A DNA stretch of 64,000 nt from Hoeflea sp. YIM 152468 (GTDB lineage: Bacteria; Pseudomonadota; Alphaproteobacteria; Rhizobiales; Rhizobiaceae): assembly GCF_029210485.1 (NCBI RefSeq), contig NZ_JARGET010000038.1, forward strand, positions 422,541-486,540. The letters are read 5' to 3'. Below the pieces are notes generated by a model that worked only from the letters and a program-made list of their open reading frames with translations, did not search any database and had not been told where the DNA came from. This document shows positions 54,960-64,000 of the stretch, piece by piece; position 1 is the stretch's first letter, and every line of letters starts with the position of its first letter. Position numbers and translations under genes: made by a program.

Positions 54960-56870
54960 ATGACGGGCAATTATGCCGAGGTCTACAAGAGCTGGCGGGA
55001 GGATTCACCGGGCTTCTGGATGGAGCAGGCCGCTGCGATTGACTGGTTCATAAAGCCGGAGACCGCTTTTGATCCCGATCTGGGTGCCTATGGCCGGTGG
55101 TATCCGGATGGTGTCACCAACACCTGTTACAATTGTCTTGATCGCCATGTGGCAGCCGGTCGCGGCGACCAGGCGGCGCTGATCTATGACAGCCCGCTCA
55201 CCGGAGCGAAGCGGCGCATCAGCTACTCAGCCATGCTGGCGGAAGTCGAGGCCTTTGCCGGTGCACTGTCGGACAGGGGAATCGGCAAGGGAGACCGGGT
55301 TATCATCTATATGCCGATGGTGCCCGAAGCCATCGTCGCCATGCTTGCCTGCGCCCGGCTTGGCGCAGTGCACTCCGTGGTGTTTGGCGGTTTTGCGGCG
55401 CACGAACTCGCCACCCGCATAGACGATAGCCAGGCCAAGCTCATCGTCACCGCGTCCTGTGGCATCGAGCCGGGCCGCATTGTTGCCTACAAGCCGCTGC
55501 TTGATGCGGCGATCGAGCAAGCGCGGCACAAGCCCGATAGCACCATCGTGCTGCAGCGGGACAACCACCGCTGCGAGTTGATCGAGGGGCGGGATTTTGA
55601 TTACGCGACACTGATTGCGGCAAATGCCGGCCGCAAAACCGAGTGTGCGCAGGTCCTGTCGACCGATCCGCTCTATGTCCTGTACACATCCGGCACCACC
55701 GGCAAGCCCAAGGGCGTGGTGCGCGACAATGGCGGTCACATGGCCGCACTCTACTGGTCGATGCACGCGATCTACGGCGTCAAACCCGGCGAGGTATTCT
55801 GGGCGGCCTCCGATATCGGCTGGGTGGTTGGCCATTCCTATATCGTCTACGCGCCATTGCTGCACGGCAACACCACCATCGTGTTCGAAGGCAAGCCGGT
55901 CGGAACACCCGATGCGGGGACGTTCTGGAGAGTGATCGCAGAGCACAAGGTTGCCGTGCTGTTTACGGCTCCGACCGCGTTTCGCGCCATTCGCAAGGAC
56001 GATCCGCAGGGAAGCCGGGTCAAGTCTTATGACATGTCCGGCTTCAGGGCGTTGTTTCTGGCCGGCGAGCGTGCGGATCCGGACACCATCCAGTGGGCCG
56101 AGCGAATCCTGGATGTTCCGGTTATCGATCACTGGTGGCAAACCGAAACCGGCTGGACAATTGCCGGAAACCCCATGGGGCTGGGGCTTCTACCGGTCAA
56201 ATATGGCTCCCCGGCGGTGCCGATGCCCGGCTATGATGTGCGGGTCATCGATGATGAAGGTCATCCGGTGGCTACAGGAAGCTTGGGCAATGTGGTGCTG
56301 CAATTGCCCTTGCCGCCGGGGTGTCTGTCGACGTTGTGGAACGCAGAGAGCCGGTTTCACGAGGCGTATCTGGCTGAATTTCCGGGCTATTACAAGACGG
56401 CGGATGCCGGCTATGTTGATGATGACGGGTATCTGTTCATCATGGCCCGGACCGATGACATCATCAATGTGGCAGGTCACAGGCTGTCGACCGGCGGCAT
56501 GGAAGAGGCGGTGTCGGGCCATCCCGATGTGGTGGAATGTGCGGTTATCGGGATCGCCGACACCATGAAGGGGCAGATCCCGGTTGGCTTCATCGTCATC
56601 AGTTCAGGCCCGGACCGGAGCGAAGCCGAGGTCGAGAAAGAAGTGATCCAGCGGGTCCGTGACCAGATCGGCCCGGTCGCCGCCTTCAAGACCGTGATGG
56701 TGGTCAAACGGCTTCCCAAGACCCGGTCAGGCAAGATCCTGCGGGCTACAATGCAGAAAATTGCGGATGGCGAAGACTGGACTATGCCTGCGACCATTGA
56801 TGATCCGGCCGTTCTGGACGAGATTTCCGACCTGCTGACAAAGCGCGGGATCGGCAAGAAGCGCGATTGA
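54960..56870 (+). CDS. prpE: Propionyl-CoA synthetase
   Basis: 636 residues from ATG 54960, preceded by GGAGGAGAGGTCC. ANL superfamily AMP-forming acyl-CoA ligase: YTSGTTGKPKGVVRD (P-loop), DHWWQTETGW (A5), and the C-terminal KTRSGKILRATM with the catalytic, acetylation-controlled Lys. Similarity in the N-terminal YNCLDRH and DNGGHMAALYWSM region fits PrpE rather than Acs. Activates propionate; related acs lies 2 kb downstream. Confidence 0.9.
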   Translation: MTGNYAEVYKSWREDSPGFWMEQAAAIDWFIKPETAFDPDLGAYGRWYPDGVTNTCYNCLDRHVAAGRGDQAALIYDSPLTGAKRRISYSAMLAEVEAFAGALSDRGIGKGDRVIIYMPMVPEAIVAMLACARLGAVHSVVFGGFAAHELATRIDDSQAKLIVTASCGIEPGRIVAYKPLLDAAIEQARHKPDSTIVLQRDNHRCELIEGRDFDYATLIAANAGRKTECAQVLSTDPLYVLYTSGTTGKPKGVVRDNGGHMAALYWSMHAIYGVKPGEVFWAASDIGWVVGHSYIVYAPLLHGNTTIVFEGKPVGTPDAGTFWRVIAEHKVAVLFTAPTAFRAIRKDDPQGSRVKSYDMSGFRALFLAGERADPDTIQWAERILDVPVIDHWWQTETGWTIAGNPMGLGLLPVKYGSPAVPMPGYDVRVIDDEGHPVATGSLGNVVLQLPLPPGCLSTLWNAESRFHEAYLAEFPGYYKTADAGYVDDDGYLFIMARTDDIINVAGHRLSTGGMEEAVSGHPDVVECAVIGIADTMKGQIPVGFIVISSGPDRSEAEVEKEVIQRVRDQIGPVAAFKTVMVVKRLPKTRSGKILRATMQKIADGEDWTMPATIDDPAVLDEISDLLTKRGIGKKRD

Positions 56871-57024
56871 CCTCCCCACTCACCCGGGTCAAGGTTGCGT
56901 GCGTCGTGAAACGGCGGGCGGAAAAGCCGGTTTGGCGATCACTTGCAACCGGCACCACCCTTGAAAGCCGGGCGCGGCTTTGCGTCAAAATGCGCGCGTG
57001 ACACCCTCAGACAAAGGACAAATC

Positions 57025-57810
57025 ATGAGACTGGATGGACGAACAGCAATCGTGACCGGTGGCGCCAAAGGCATCGGCCTGGCGGTGGTGCGGCGCCTGG
57101 CATCCGAAGGCGCAAGAGTGATGATCGCCGATGTTGATGAGGCTGCCGGCGCTGCTGCGGTGGAATCAGCGTCCGGCGATGGCGAGGTGCTGTTTACGGC
57201 AACCGACGTGGCCGGACGGCTTGATGTTCACAATCTGGTGGCAAAAACCATTGATGCCTTCGGCTCGATCAATGCGCTGGTCAACAATGCCGGCATTGTG
57301 CATGCCGCCGATTTTCTCGACCTCGAAGAGGCCGATTTCGACCGGGTTCTGGCGGTCAATCTCAAGAGTGCGTTCTTGTGCGGTCAGGCCGTGGCTCGTC
57401 ACATGGTCGAGCAGATCGCCGCTGGCGAAGCGCCGGGCTCAATCGTCAACATGTCGTCGATCAACGACACGTTCGCGATCGCCAATCAGGTTGCCTATTC
57501 GGTGTCGAAGGGGGGTGTGAGCCAGTTGACCAGGGCGATGGCGCTGTCGCTGGCGCCGCACGGAATCCGCGTCAATGCCGTCGGTCCAGGCTCGATCATG
57601 ACCGATATGCTGGCATCCGTTGCCGACAATCCGGAAATCCGGACCCGGATCCTGTCGCGCACGCCGCTGGGGCGCATTGGCGATCCGTCGGAGATTGCCG
57701 CCGTGACGGCGTTCTTGCTGTCAGAGGATGCAAGCTATGTGACCGGCCAAACAATCTATGCCGATGGCGGCCGGATGCCGCTCAATTACACGGTTCCGGT
57801 CAAGGAATAG
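57025..57810 (+). CDS. Short-chain dehydrogenase/reductase
   Basis: 261 residues from ATG 57025 with AAAGGACAAATC upstream. Classical SDR: TGGAKGIGLAVV (NAD(P) glycines), NNAGIVHAADF, catalytic Ser in VNMSSIND and YSVSKGG (Tyr-x3-Lys), and the end IYADGGRMPLNYTVPVKE. Asp in MIADVDEA after strand 2 suggests NAD over NADP. Substrate unknown; position 154 bp after prpE is not a proof of shared pathway. Confidence 0.85.
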   Translation: MRLDGRTAIVTGGAKGIGLAVVRRLASEGARVMIADVDEAAGAAAVESASGDGEVLFTATDVAGRLDVHNLVAKTIDAFGSINALVNNAGIVHAADFLDLEEADFDRVLAVNLKSAFLCGQAVARHMVEQIAAGEAPGSIVNMSSINDTFAIANQVAYSVSKGGVSQLTRAMALSLAPHGIRVNAVGPGSIMTDMLASVADNPEIRTRILSRTPLGRIGDPSEIAAVTAFLLSEDASYVTGQTIYADGGRMPLNYTVPVKE

Positions 57811-57860
57811 GTCGGCCGGAGCCACTGTGACGACTCAGTCAAAAAGCCCGGGCCTTGAAG

Positions 57861-57904
57861 GAACTGACCCCCGAAGTTGGTGTCCAACATTCGGGGGTCG
57901 GTTC
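57861..57904. repeat. Long near-perfect palindrome, bidirectional terminator or mobile repeat
   Basis: GAACTGACCCCCGAA pairs with TTCGGGGGTCGGTTC (one G-T wobble), and inside them GTTGG-TGT-CCAAC pairs perfectly, leaving one bulged base. GC-rich blocks CCCGGGCC and CCGGGCCC flank it at about 57847-57919. Located between the convergent SDR and trcR genes. It resembles the end-repeats of some rhizobial insertion sequences (memory only). Confidence 0.65.
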
Positions 57905-57943
57905 AAAATTCCGGGCCCTTCGCATTGGGAGAGCAGGTCCGGA

Positions 57944-58639
57944 TCAGGGGTTCTCGTCTTCGTCTTCGGGCTCGGTGCGTTTCATCGAGGTCAGCTTTGC
58001 GAACACCGCATCTGCATCGATTTCCTTTTCGCCTGGCTCTTCAACCGGTTGTGCGGTTTCGGTCTCACGGGCGGAAACCAGCACACTGCCCTGTCCCTGG
58101 TCGGCCAGGGCGACACGGTTCTTCGACGCGCGTTCGACTTCCATGTCGAGATCAATCTGGGTGCAGAGGCCGAGTGTCACCGGATCCATCGGCGTCAGAT
58201 TGGCGGCGTTCCAGTGCGTGCGGTTGCGGATCTGTTCAATGGTTGATTTGGTCGTGCCGACCAGACGGGAGATCTGTGCGTCCTTGAGTTCAGGGTGGTT
58301 GCGAACCAGCCACAAAATGGCATTGGGCCGATCCTGACGCTTGGACACCGGCGTGTAGCGCGGACCCTTGCGTTTGGTTTCGGGTACGCGAACCTTCGGT
58401 TCGGCGAGTTTGAGCTTCACCTCGGGATTGGCTTCCGCCGCCGCGATATCTTCGCGCGAAAGCTGTCCGGTGGCGACCGGGTCGAGACCCTTGATGCCCT
58501 GCGAGGCCTCGCCGTCGGCGATGGCCTTCACCTCAAGCGGGTGAAGCTTGCAGAACAGTGCGATCTGATCGAAGCTCAACGCGGTGTTGTCGACGAGCCA
58601 GACGGCGGTGGCCTTGGGCATGAGAAGCTGCTGCGCCAT
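57944..58639 (-). CDS. trcR: TrcR/DUF1013 cell-cycle regulator
   Basis: 231 residues, N-terminal MAQQLLMPKATAVWLVDN; middle segment ISRLVGTTKSTIEQIRNRTHWN looks like an HTH. Highly conserved DUF1013 family of alphaproteobacteria, now called TrcR by some annotation pipelines (from memory). Acidic C-terminal tail EPEDEDENP. Monocistronic, divergent from acs across 240 bp. ATG 58639 has AGGAGAA upstream. Confidence 0.8.
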   Translation of the reverse strand: MAQQLLMPKATAVWLVDNTALSFDQIALFCKLHPLEVKAIADGEASQGIKGLDPVATGQLSREDIAAAEANPEVKLKLAEPKVRVPETKRKGPRYTPVSKRQDRPNAILWLVRNHPELKDAQISRLVGTTKSTIEQIRNRTHWNAANLTPMDPVTLGLCTQIDLDMEVERASKNRVALADQGQGSVLVSARETETAQPVEEPGEKEIDADAVFAKLTSMKRTEPEDEDENP

Positions 58640-58771
58640 AAATACAATTCTCCTGTACGTCCGCTCCGGGGGCGCGGGCCGTGGATGAAACCACTATTTC
58701 CGGGAAATCGGCGTCTTTATAACCGCAAGTGGGGTCAATTGCAATTGTTTGAGCGTGCATTTGCGAACCGA

Positions 58772-58782
58772 TCCAATGTCTA
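58772..58782 (+). promoter_or_regulatory. Motif shared with prpE upstream region
   Basis: TCCAATGTCTA in front of acs, running into a TGTC-N7-GACA inverted repeat (58777-58791). See the copy at 54841. Confidence 0.4.
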
Positions 58783-58879
58783 ATTGCGACAATGCTTTGC
58801 ACTGCTAATAATGGGCGTTATGAATGTTGGGTGCGATTGATTTGTTGAGACGCGCACACCGTAAGTGAGGAGGCCCCCC

Positions 58880-60832
<1,953 letters not shown>

Positions 60833-60838
60833 GCAGGC

Positions 60839-60864
60839 GCCGGGGCGGGTTGTCCCGCCCCGGC
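60839..60864 (+). terminator. GC-rich 3' hairpin after acs
   Basis: GCCGGGGCGGG / CCCGCCCCGGC perfect 11-bp stem, TTGT loop, no T-run; may mark a Rho-dependent 3' end or protect the mRNA. Confidence 0.5.
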
Positions 60865-60983
60865 CCTCCGGCCCGGCGTATCGCGGCCTGGTGATCTGAA
60901 AATATTTTCGCTTCAGCGCTTGGCAAGCGGAGATGTTTGTCCCACATTGAGCCTGTCATTAACAAACGAGAGGAGGTGATCTG

Positions 60984-61049
60984 ATGTCGAGTGATTCCCA
61001 AAAGCCGGTTCGTACGATTCGGATTGCCGGACTTCGGAGCAGCCTCTGA
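60984..61049 (+). CDS. 21-residue small ORF with very strong ribosome site
   Basis: ATG 60984, preceded by GAGGAGGTGATCTG, encodes MSSDSQKPVRTIRIAGLRSS plus a final Leu and TGA. A basic peptide with no membrane segment. The unusually strong ribosome site and downstream structured RNA suggest real translation, perhaps as a leader or dual-function RNA. Function unknown. Confidence 0.5.
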   Translation: MSSDSQKPVRTIRIAGLRSSL

Positions 61050-61126
61050 AGCGCCGGTAACACTGGCAAGTCCTGATCCATCGCTGATGGGATCGGGCAG
61101 GCGTCCAACCGGCGCTGGAATTCACG

Positions 61127-61153
61127 AAGGCCACCCTCAGGGGTGGCCTTTTT
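61127..61153 (+). terminator. Strong Rho-independent terminator
   Basis: AAGGCCACCC / GGGTGGCCTT perfect 10-bp stem, TCAG loop, TTTTT run. Ends the small transcript and faces the nuclease gene coming from the right. Confidence 0.85.
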
Positions 61154-61166
61154 GATGTCTGGTGGT

Positions 61167-61637
61167 TCACCCGGTGCAGGCGGGCTTGGGACGCTTGCCA
61201 CCTTGGTACGGCCGGGCGAGCCCGCTGGCCAGCATGGCTGCGGCGATGTCGCGGTTGCCTGCCTTCACGTCGGCCAGAACCCGGCCGAAATATTTTCCGC
61301 CCGAGACATTGATCAACTCGATTGTCGCAAAGCCGGAGACCAGCCGTTCGAGCTGGGCGTGCGCCCGTTTTGCCGCCGCGCGCTGTTCCGGGCATCGGGA
61401 TCGCCGCTCCGGCGTATCGATGCCGCGCAACCGGATCGAGACACGTACCGCATGACCCGGCCAGGGATGTGCATCGACCTCAAGCGTATCGCCATCGATT
61501 ATCCTGACCACCTGCGCTGTGACCGGTCCGGCAATGCTGCGAAAGCGTTTGTCGGCGGCTGCGGCAGTGATCGCGCCGGCTTGAGCGAAGCATAAAGAGA
61601 TGATCAGGAACAGACAGGAGAAGGAAAAATGTCTCAT
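61167..61637 (-). CDS. Secreted thermonuclease (SNase)-like protein
   Basis: 156 residues. Signal peptide FSFSCLFLIISLCFAQAGA at the N-terminus. SNase fold: AQVVRIIDGDTLEVDA (Ca-binding Asp), IRLRGIDTPERR (catalytic Arg), YFGRVLADV with the second Arg. Short family form. ATG 61637 has no visible ribosome site; the long open frame upstream runs antisense through the insertion element and is not part of the gene. Promoter-like minus-strand TTGTCA (61668-61673), 16 bp, TATATT (61646-61651) would give an almost leaderless mRNA. Confidence 0.85.
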   Translation of the reverse strand: MRHFSFSCLFLIISLCFAQAGAITAAAADKRFRSIAGPVTAQVVRIIDGDTLEVDAHPWPGHAVRVSIRLRGIDTPERRSRCPEQRAAAKRAHAQLERLVSGFATIELINVSGGKYFGRVLADVKAGNRDIAAAMLASGLARPYQGGKRPKPACTG

Positions 61638-61690
61638 AGACAAGGAATATATTGGCGATATTATACTTGACAAACCCAATGCGGTAAGCG

Positions 61691-61724
61691 ATAACCCAAT
61701 CAGCAAGTTAGCTGATTGGGTTAT
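61691..61724. repeat. Perfect 14-bp inverted repeat before transposase start
   Basis: ATAACCCAATCAGC and GCTGATTGGGTTAT with loop AAGTTA; the right arm ends 4 bp before the transposase ATG. As RNA it would hide the start, a known way for insertion elements to prevent readthrough activation. Confidence 0.8.
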
Positions 61725-61727
61725 GTC

Positions 61728-62678
61728 ATGTCCGTACTGAGCAGGGAATATTTTCACAACGAGGCCGCAGCCTTCGAACACGTCGAGAGCATTCTGTGGC
61801 CGAACGGCCCGGTTTGCCCCCATTGCGGAAACAATGACCGCATCTACTGCCTTGAGGGTGTGCGCTCCAAGCCTTCCAAGAAGAACCCGGAAGGTGTCGA
61901 GCGCCACGGCCTGAAAAAGTGCGCCGAATGCCGCAAGCAGTTTACTGTTCGCATTGGCACGATCTTCGAAGAAAGCCACATTCCGGTGCACAAATGGCTT
62001 CAGGCCATCCACCTGATGTGTTCCAGCAAGAAGGGCATTAGCTCTAACCAGCTTCACCGCGTCCTTGAAATCACGCTCAAGAGCGCATGGTTCCTGTCTC
62101 ACCGTATCCGTGAGGCAATGCGGACCGGCGTTTTCGATACCCCGCTTGGCGGCAACGGCAAGGTTGTGGAAGCCGACGAAACTTTCATCGGCAACAAGAA
62201 GGGCTTTGAAAAGAAGGGGGGCGGCGCTGGTCACAAGATGACTGTCATGAGCCTTGTGGAGCGTGGCGGCGACGTCCGTTCGGTGGTTCTGGACCGGATC
62301 AGCAAGCAGGGCATTGGCAAGGTTATCGCAGACAACGTGCATCACGAGAGCCGACTAATTACCGATACCGCTGTCTATTACAAAAAGCGCGGCTTCAACG
62401 TTGCCAGCCACGAGATGGTCAACCACCACAAGGGCGAATACGTCCGGGATGATGTCTACACAAACACGCTGGAAGGCTTCTACAGTATCTTCAAACGCGG
62501 CATGAAGGGCGTCTATCAGCATTGCGCTGAGAAGCACCTGCACCGCTACGCTGCTGAATTTGATTTCCGCTATAACAACCGCATTGCGCGGGGCGTGAAC
62601 GATACCGAACGGGCGATGAATGCGCTGATCGGTGTTGCCGGTAAGCGGCTGACTTATGAAGGGTCTGATTTCGTCTGA
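61728..62678 (+). CDS. IS1595-family transposase (ISXO2-like)
   Basis: 316 residues from ATG 61728. N-terminal zinc ribbon CPHCGNN ... CAECRKQF (residues 30-70) and a DDE-type core: VEADETFIGNKK (first Asp), LITDTAVYY (second), and NTLEGFYSIFKRGMKGVY (Glu/Asn region) with the HH-x-KGEYV segment. Full length with no frameshift, so possibly active. Confidence 0.92.
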   Translation: MSVLSREYFHNEAAAFEHVESILWPNGPVCPHCGNNDRIYCLEGVRSKPSKKNPEGVERHGLKKCAECRKQFTVRIGTIFEESHIPVHKWLQAIHLMCSSKKGISSNQLHRVLEITLKSAWFLSHRIREAMRTGVFDTPLGGNGKVVEADETFIGNKKGFEKKGGGAGHKMTVMSLVERGGDVRSVVLDRISKQGIGKVIADNVHHESRLITDTAVYYKKRGFNVASHEMVNHHKGEYVRDDVYTNTLEGFYSIFKRGMKGVYQHCAEKHLHRYAAEFDFRYNNRIARGVNDTERAMNALIGVAGKRLTYEGSDFV

Positions 62679-62847
62679 AGGTTTTTACAGGCCGGAACAG
62701 CTCAGGTTCCGTTTCTACAAAGCCTCATTTCGGAAGCGGAACAAAGGTTGAATTTTTGAGCATATTTACCCATAATGGGATAGTCGCGGTGGCCGAAACC
62801 TCACCCTATTGGGTAAGGGCGTGGCCTAAGCCATGGCTCCTTAGAGC

Positions 62848-63615
62848 CTAGGCCATCGTGGCCCGTCTGTGTTTGGCGTCGAAATCAAGATGCCATATGT
62901 CGAAACCATCTCCCCTCGGAAGAGGTGTTGGGACGGCAAAAGATGGAACGCGGAACAAGCCTCGCGCCTCGGGTAAAAAGTCTCTTTTGTGGGCTGCCGC
63001 GTCCAAGGCAAGGTAGTGCATGTTTGTATCGTATGCGACCAAGCCAGACAGTAAGTCTGCCAATTGGATTAGCCTGCTCTTTTTGGAATTTGCGAATTCG
63101 ACAACCCTATATGGGGAATAGTTGATGCCGCTGTCTTTGCGGAACCGCGCGTTAAGTGTTTCCTTGAGCTTGTCTGGGGTGTGCTTGGTGGTCCGATCGT
63201 CAAGGAAGACGCAAAATCGATTATCGTGTCCGCGAGTCCGTGCGTACTTGTATAGAATAGTGAAAAGAAACTTCGTGAAGCCGAGATCTCTGTCACCATC
63301 GTTATGTTGCCGGTGGTTGACTTTCGTCATATCGACCACCAGGCAGTTAAACTGGAGGTAATTGGCGTCGATCATTTGCCAAATGCTCTGGTAGATATGT
63401 GCATACATCGGGGCGCTTTTTCGGGTGAATTTGCCCCATTTTAGCTCTGATGTTCCCGCGCCATGTGATCGCATGATATGGTTGATTGTAGAAGCAATGC
63501 GCGGGGCCATCGACGCTGCGCAGAATATTGTACCGATAACTAGATATCGGTTCTTGGTTTGCGAGCTCTCGTCGCAATACACATGGAATTTTGGGAGTTT
63601 AGCTATGTCGAGCAA
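62848..63615 (-). CDS. DUF3800 protein (RNase H-fold, accessory)
   Basis: 255 residues. DUF3800 pattern: VYCDESSQTKNRYLVIGTIF with Asp15-Glu16, ELKWGKF, FLDDRTTKH (Asp139/140) and LIQLADLLSGLVAY (Gln184, Asp187), an RNase H-like metal site. Function unknown; such genes are common near mobile DNA and defence genes. Codon use is more AT-rich than the core genes. ATG 63615 overlaps the divergent small gene's start by 11 bp; the next in-frame Met (residue 36) would lose the catalytic Asp. Confidence 0.82.
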   Translation of the reverse strand: MLDIAKLPKFHVYCDESSQTKNRYLVIGTIFCAASMAPRIASTINHIMRSHGAGTSELKWGKFTRKSAPMYAHIYQSIWQMIDANYLQFNCLVVDMTKVNHRQHNDGDRDLGFTKFLFTILYKYARTRGHDNRFCVFLDDRTTKHTPDKLKETLNARFRKDSGINYSPYRVVEFANSKKSRLIQLADLLSGLVAYDTNMHYLALDAAAHKRDFLPEARGLFRVPSFAVPTPLPRGDGFDIWHLDFDAKHRRATMA

Positions 63616-63799
63616 GTTGAAGGTGCCGCCTCTCCCGGTTGAGTCGGAAAAGGAGAAGCTTAGTCAGGTAGACAAGTTCAAACAAGCCGCCCGCGAACTG
63701 GAAACAGACGACGACGAGGCCCGGTTTGACGAGCGCCTCAACAAGATTGTCAAAGCGCCCGCCAAAAAGCCGCCTAAGGATCAGGCAAGTTCGGAATAG
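63605..63799 (+). CDS. 64-residue charged protein, divergent overlap with DUF3800 gene
   Basis: ATG 63605 follows GGGAGTTTAGCT. Sequence is hydrophilic and helix-rich: SQVDKFKQAARELETDDDEA, then RFDERLNKIVKAPAKKPP. Similar short proteins occur as hypotheticals in rhizobial genomes (memory). No known function. 5' end overlaps the DUF3800 start by 11 bp and 3' end overlaps the small HTH gene by 19 bp. Confidence 0.6.
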   Translation: MSSKLKVPPLPVESEKEKLSQVDKFKQAARELETDDDEARFDERLNKIVKAPAKKPPKDQASSE

Positions 63800-63924
63800 A
63801 GTTCCCTTGCCTGCGCTTCGCTGCCGGGGTGAAGGGTGCCATTCTTCACCTCTGAGATCCTGCCGCCGTTAACATCGTATTTCGCTGCAATTCGGCTCTG
63901 GATACAGCCGTCCCAAAGCATCAT
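63781..63924 (-). CDS. 47-residue HTH-like small protein
   Basis: ATG 63924 (or 63921) reads MMLWDGCIQSRIAAKYDVNG, then GRISEVKNGTLHPGSEAQAR. The IQSRIAAKYDVNGGRISEVK part has the spacing of a helix-turn-helix. Similar LWDG-IAA-VNQGRISE proteins recur in rhizobial accessory DNA (memory). An in-frame stop lies upstream, so it is short by nature. No good ribosome site seen. Confidence 0.5.
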   Translation of the reverse strand: MMLWDGCIQSRIAAKYDVNGGRISEVKNGTLHPGSEAQARELYSELA

Positions 63925-64000
63925 GTGGATCTGAACAGGATCGTGTCCCGCAGCGTGGTGTAGCTGACAGGGTGGTCACCAGTGTTTTCCGGTAGGGTCG
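63925..64000. other. Right edge, nothing assigned
   Basis: 76 bp with no supported feature. Confidence 0.4.

Larger units (their letters stand above)
60956..61153 (+). ncRNA. Putative structured small transcript carrying a 21-codon ORF
   Basis: Promoter-like TTGGCA (60920-60925), 17 bp, CACATT (60943-60948). Then AGAGGAGGTGATCTG, a near-perfect complement of the 16S tail, and a 21-codon ORF. After it, GCGCCGGT (61051-61058) pairs with ACCGGCGC (61108-61115) around an inner stem of about 10 bp (61072-61095), followed by a perfect terminator. About 200 nt. Neither a known RNA family nor the peptide is recognised; the 5' end is a guess. Confidence 0.5.
61691..62678 (+). mobile_element. IS1595-family (ISXO2-like) insertion element, minimum extent
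   Basis: Bounds cover only the hairpin and transposase. I could not pair terminal inverted repeats or an 8-bp target duplication by eye. The flanks 61638-61690 and 62679-62847 probably hold the ends; the right flank carries short palindromes such as ACCCATAATGGG but nothing decisive. Confidence 0.75.

Noticed and set aside
60956..61153. tRNA or CRISPR-like element
   Set aside because: No cloverleaf, no CCA end, and no repeated units; structure fits a small transcript with terminator instead.
61167..62345. 392-codon version of the nuclease gene
   Set aside because: The extra N-terminal part runs antisense through the transposase; the signal peptide marks the true start at 61637.

Overview
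The window looks like about 64 kb of chromosome from a Rhizobiales alphaproteobacterium, probably near Rhizobiaceae/Hoeflea. This is inferred from gene content and order, not from a search. Supporting signs are the hprK/EIIA-Man/HPr block beside chvGI and pckA, a hisB-DUF2628-hisH-hisA-hisF-hisE-coaA string, hslV-GNAT-hslU, tim44-mltA-smr-XRE, and a hemE/PEP-synthase-regulator junction. Coding density is high, GC is high, and many genes overlap by 4 bp (ATGA). No rRNA, tRNA or CRISPR array was seen.

Layout. 1-15.7 kb (minus strand): addA (3' part off the edge) and addB for double-strand break repair; murU and a TsaE-AmgK fusion (cell-wall sugar salvage plus tRNA t6A); divL, a cell-cycle pseudokinase with Tyr in place of the H-box His; ahcY; HPr, EIIA and HPr kinase of a regulatory PTS; and ChvG-ChvI. 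16-23 kb: pckA, a nitroreductase, arfB, a TetR repressor divergent from a frameshifted quinone-oxidoreductase-like gene, a BON-LysM protein, alkB and a PAP2-type membrane enzyme. 23-28 kb: coaA and his genes, with a small 5' duplicate of hisF lying between hisA and hisF. 28-36.8 kb: hslV, hslU and two genes between them, DUF1402, then XRE-smr-mltA-tim44, fxsA and secB.

36.9-49.7 kb appears to be the replication-origin neighbourhood. dnaQ-coaE-aroE-maf-PEP-synthase regulator point left and hemE-hemJ-rho-mnmE-mnmG-rsmG-parA-parB point right. The 376-bp gap at the divergence point holds DnaA-box-like sites and clustered GANTC sites. Six parS-like sites lie nearby, one of them perfect, inside rsmG. 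holA-lptE-leuS follow on the minus strand. 54-61 kb: a YggS protein, prpE, an SDR, trcR (DUF1013) and acs. The upstream regions of prpE and acs share an 11-bp word at similar distance. After acs comes an apparent structured small transcript with a 21-codon ORF and a strong terminator.

61.1-64 kb is accessory: a secreted thermonuclease-like gene with an IS1595-type element inserted just upstream, a DUF3800 protein, and two small proteins. No plainly new multi-gene system is visible. The least explained items are the small-ORF RNA after acs, the hisF 5' duplicate, the shared prpE/acs motif and the DUF3800/small-protein cluster at the right edge.
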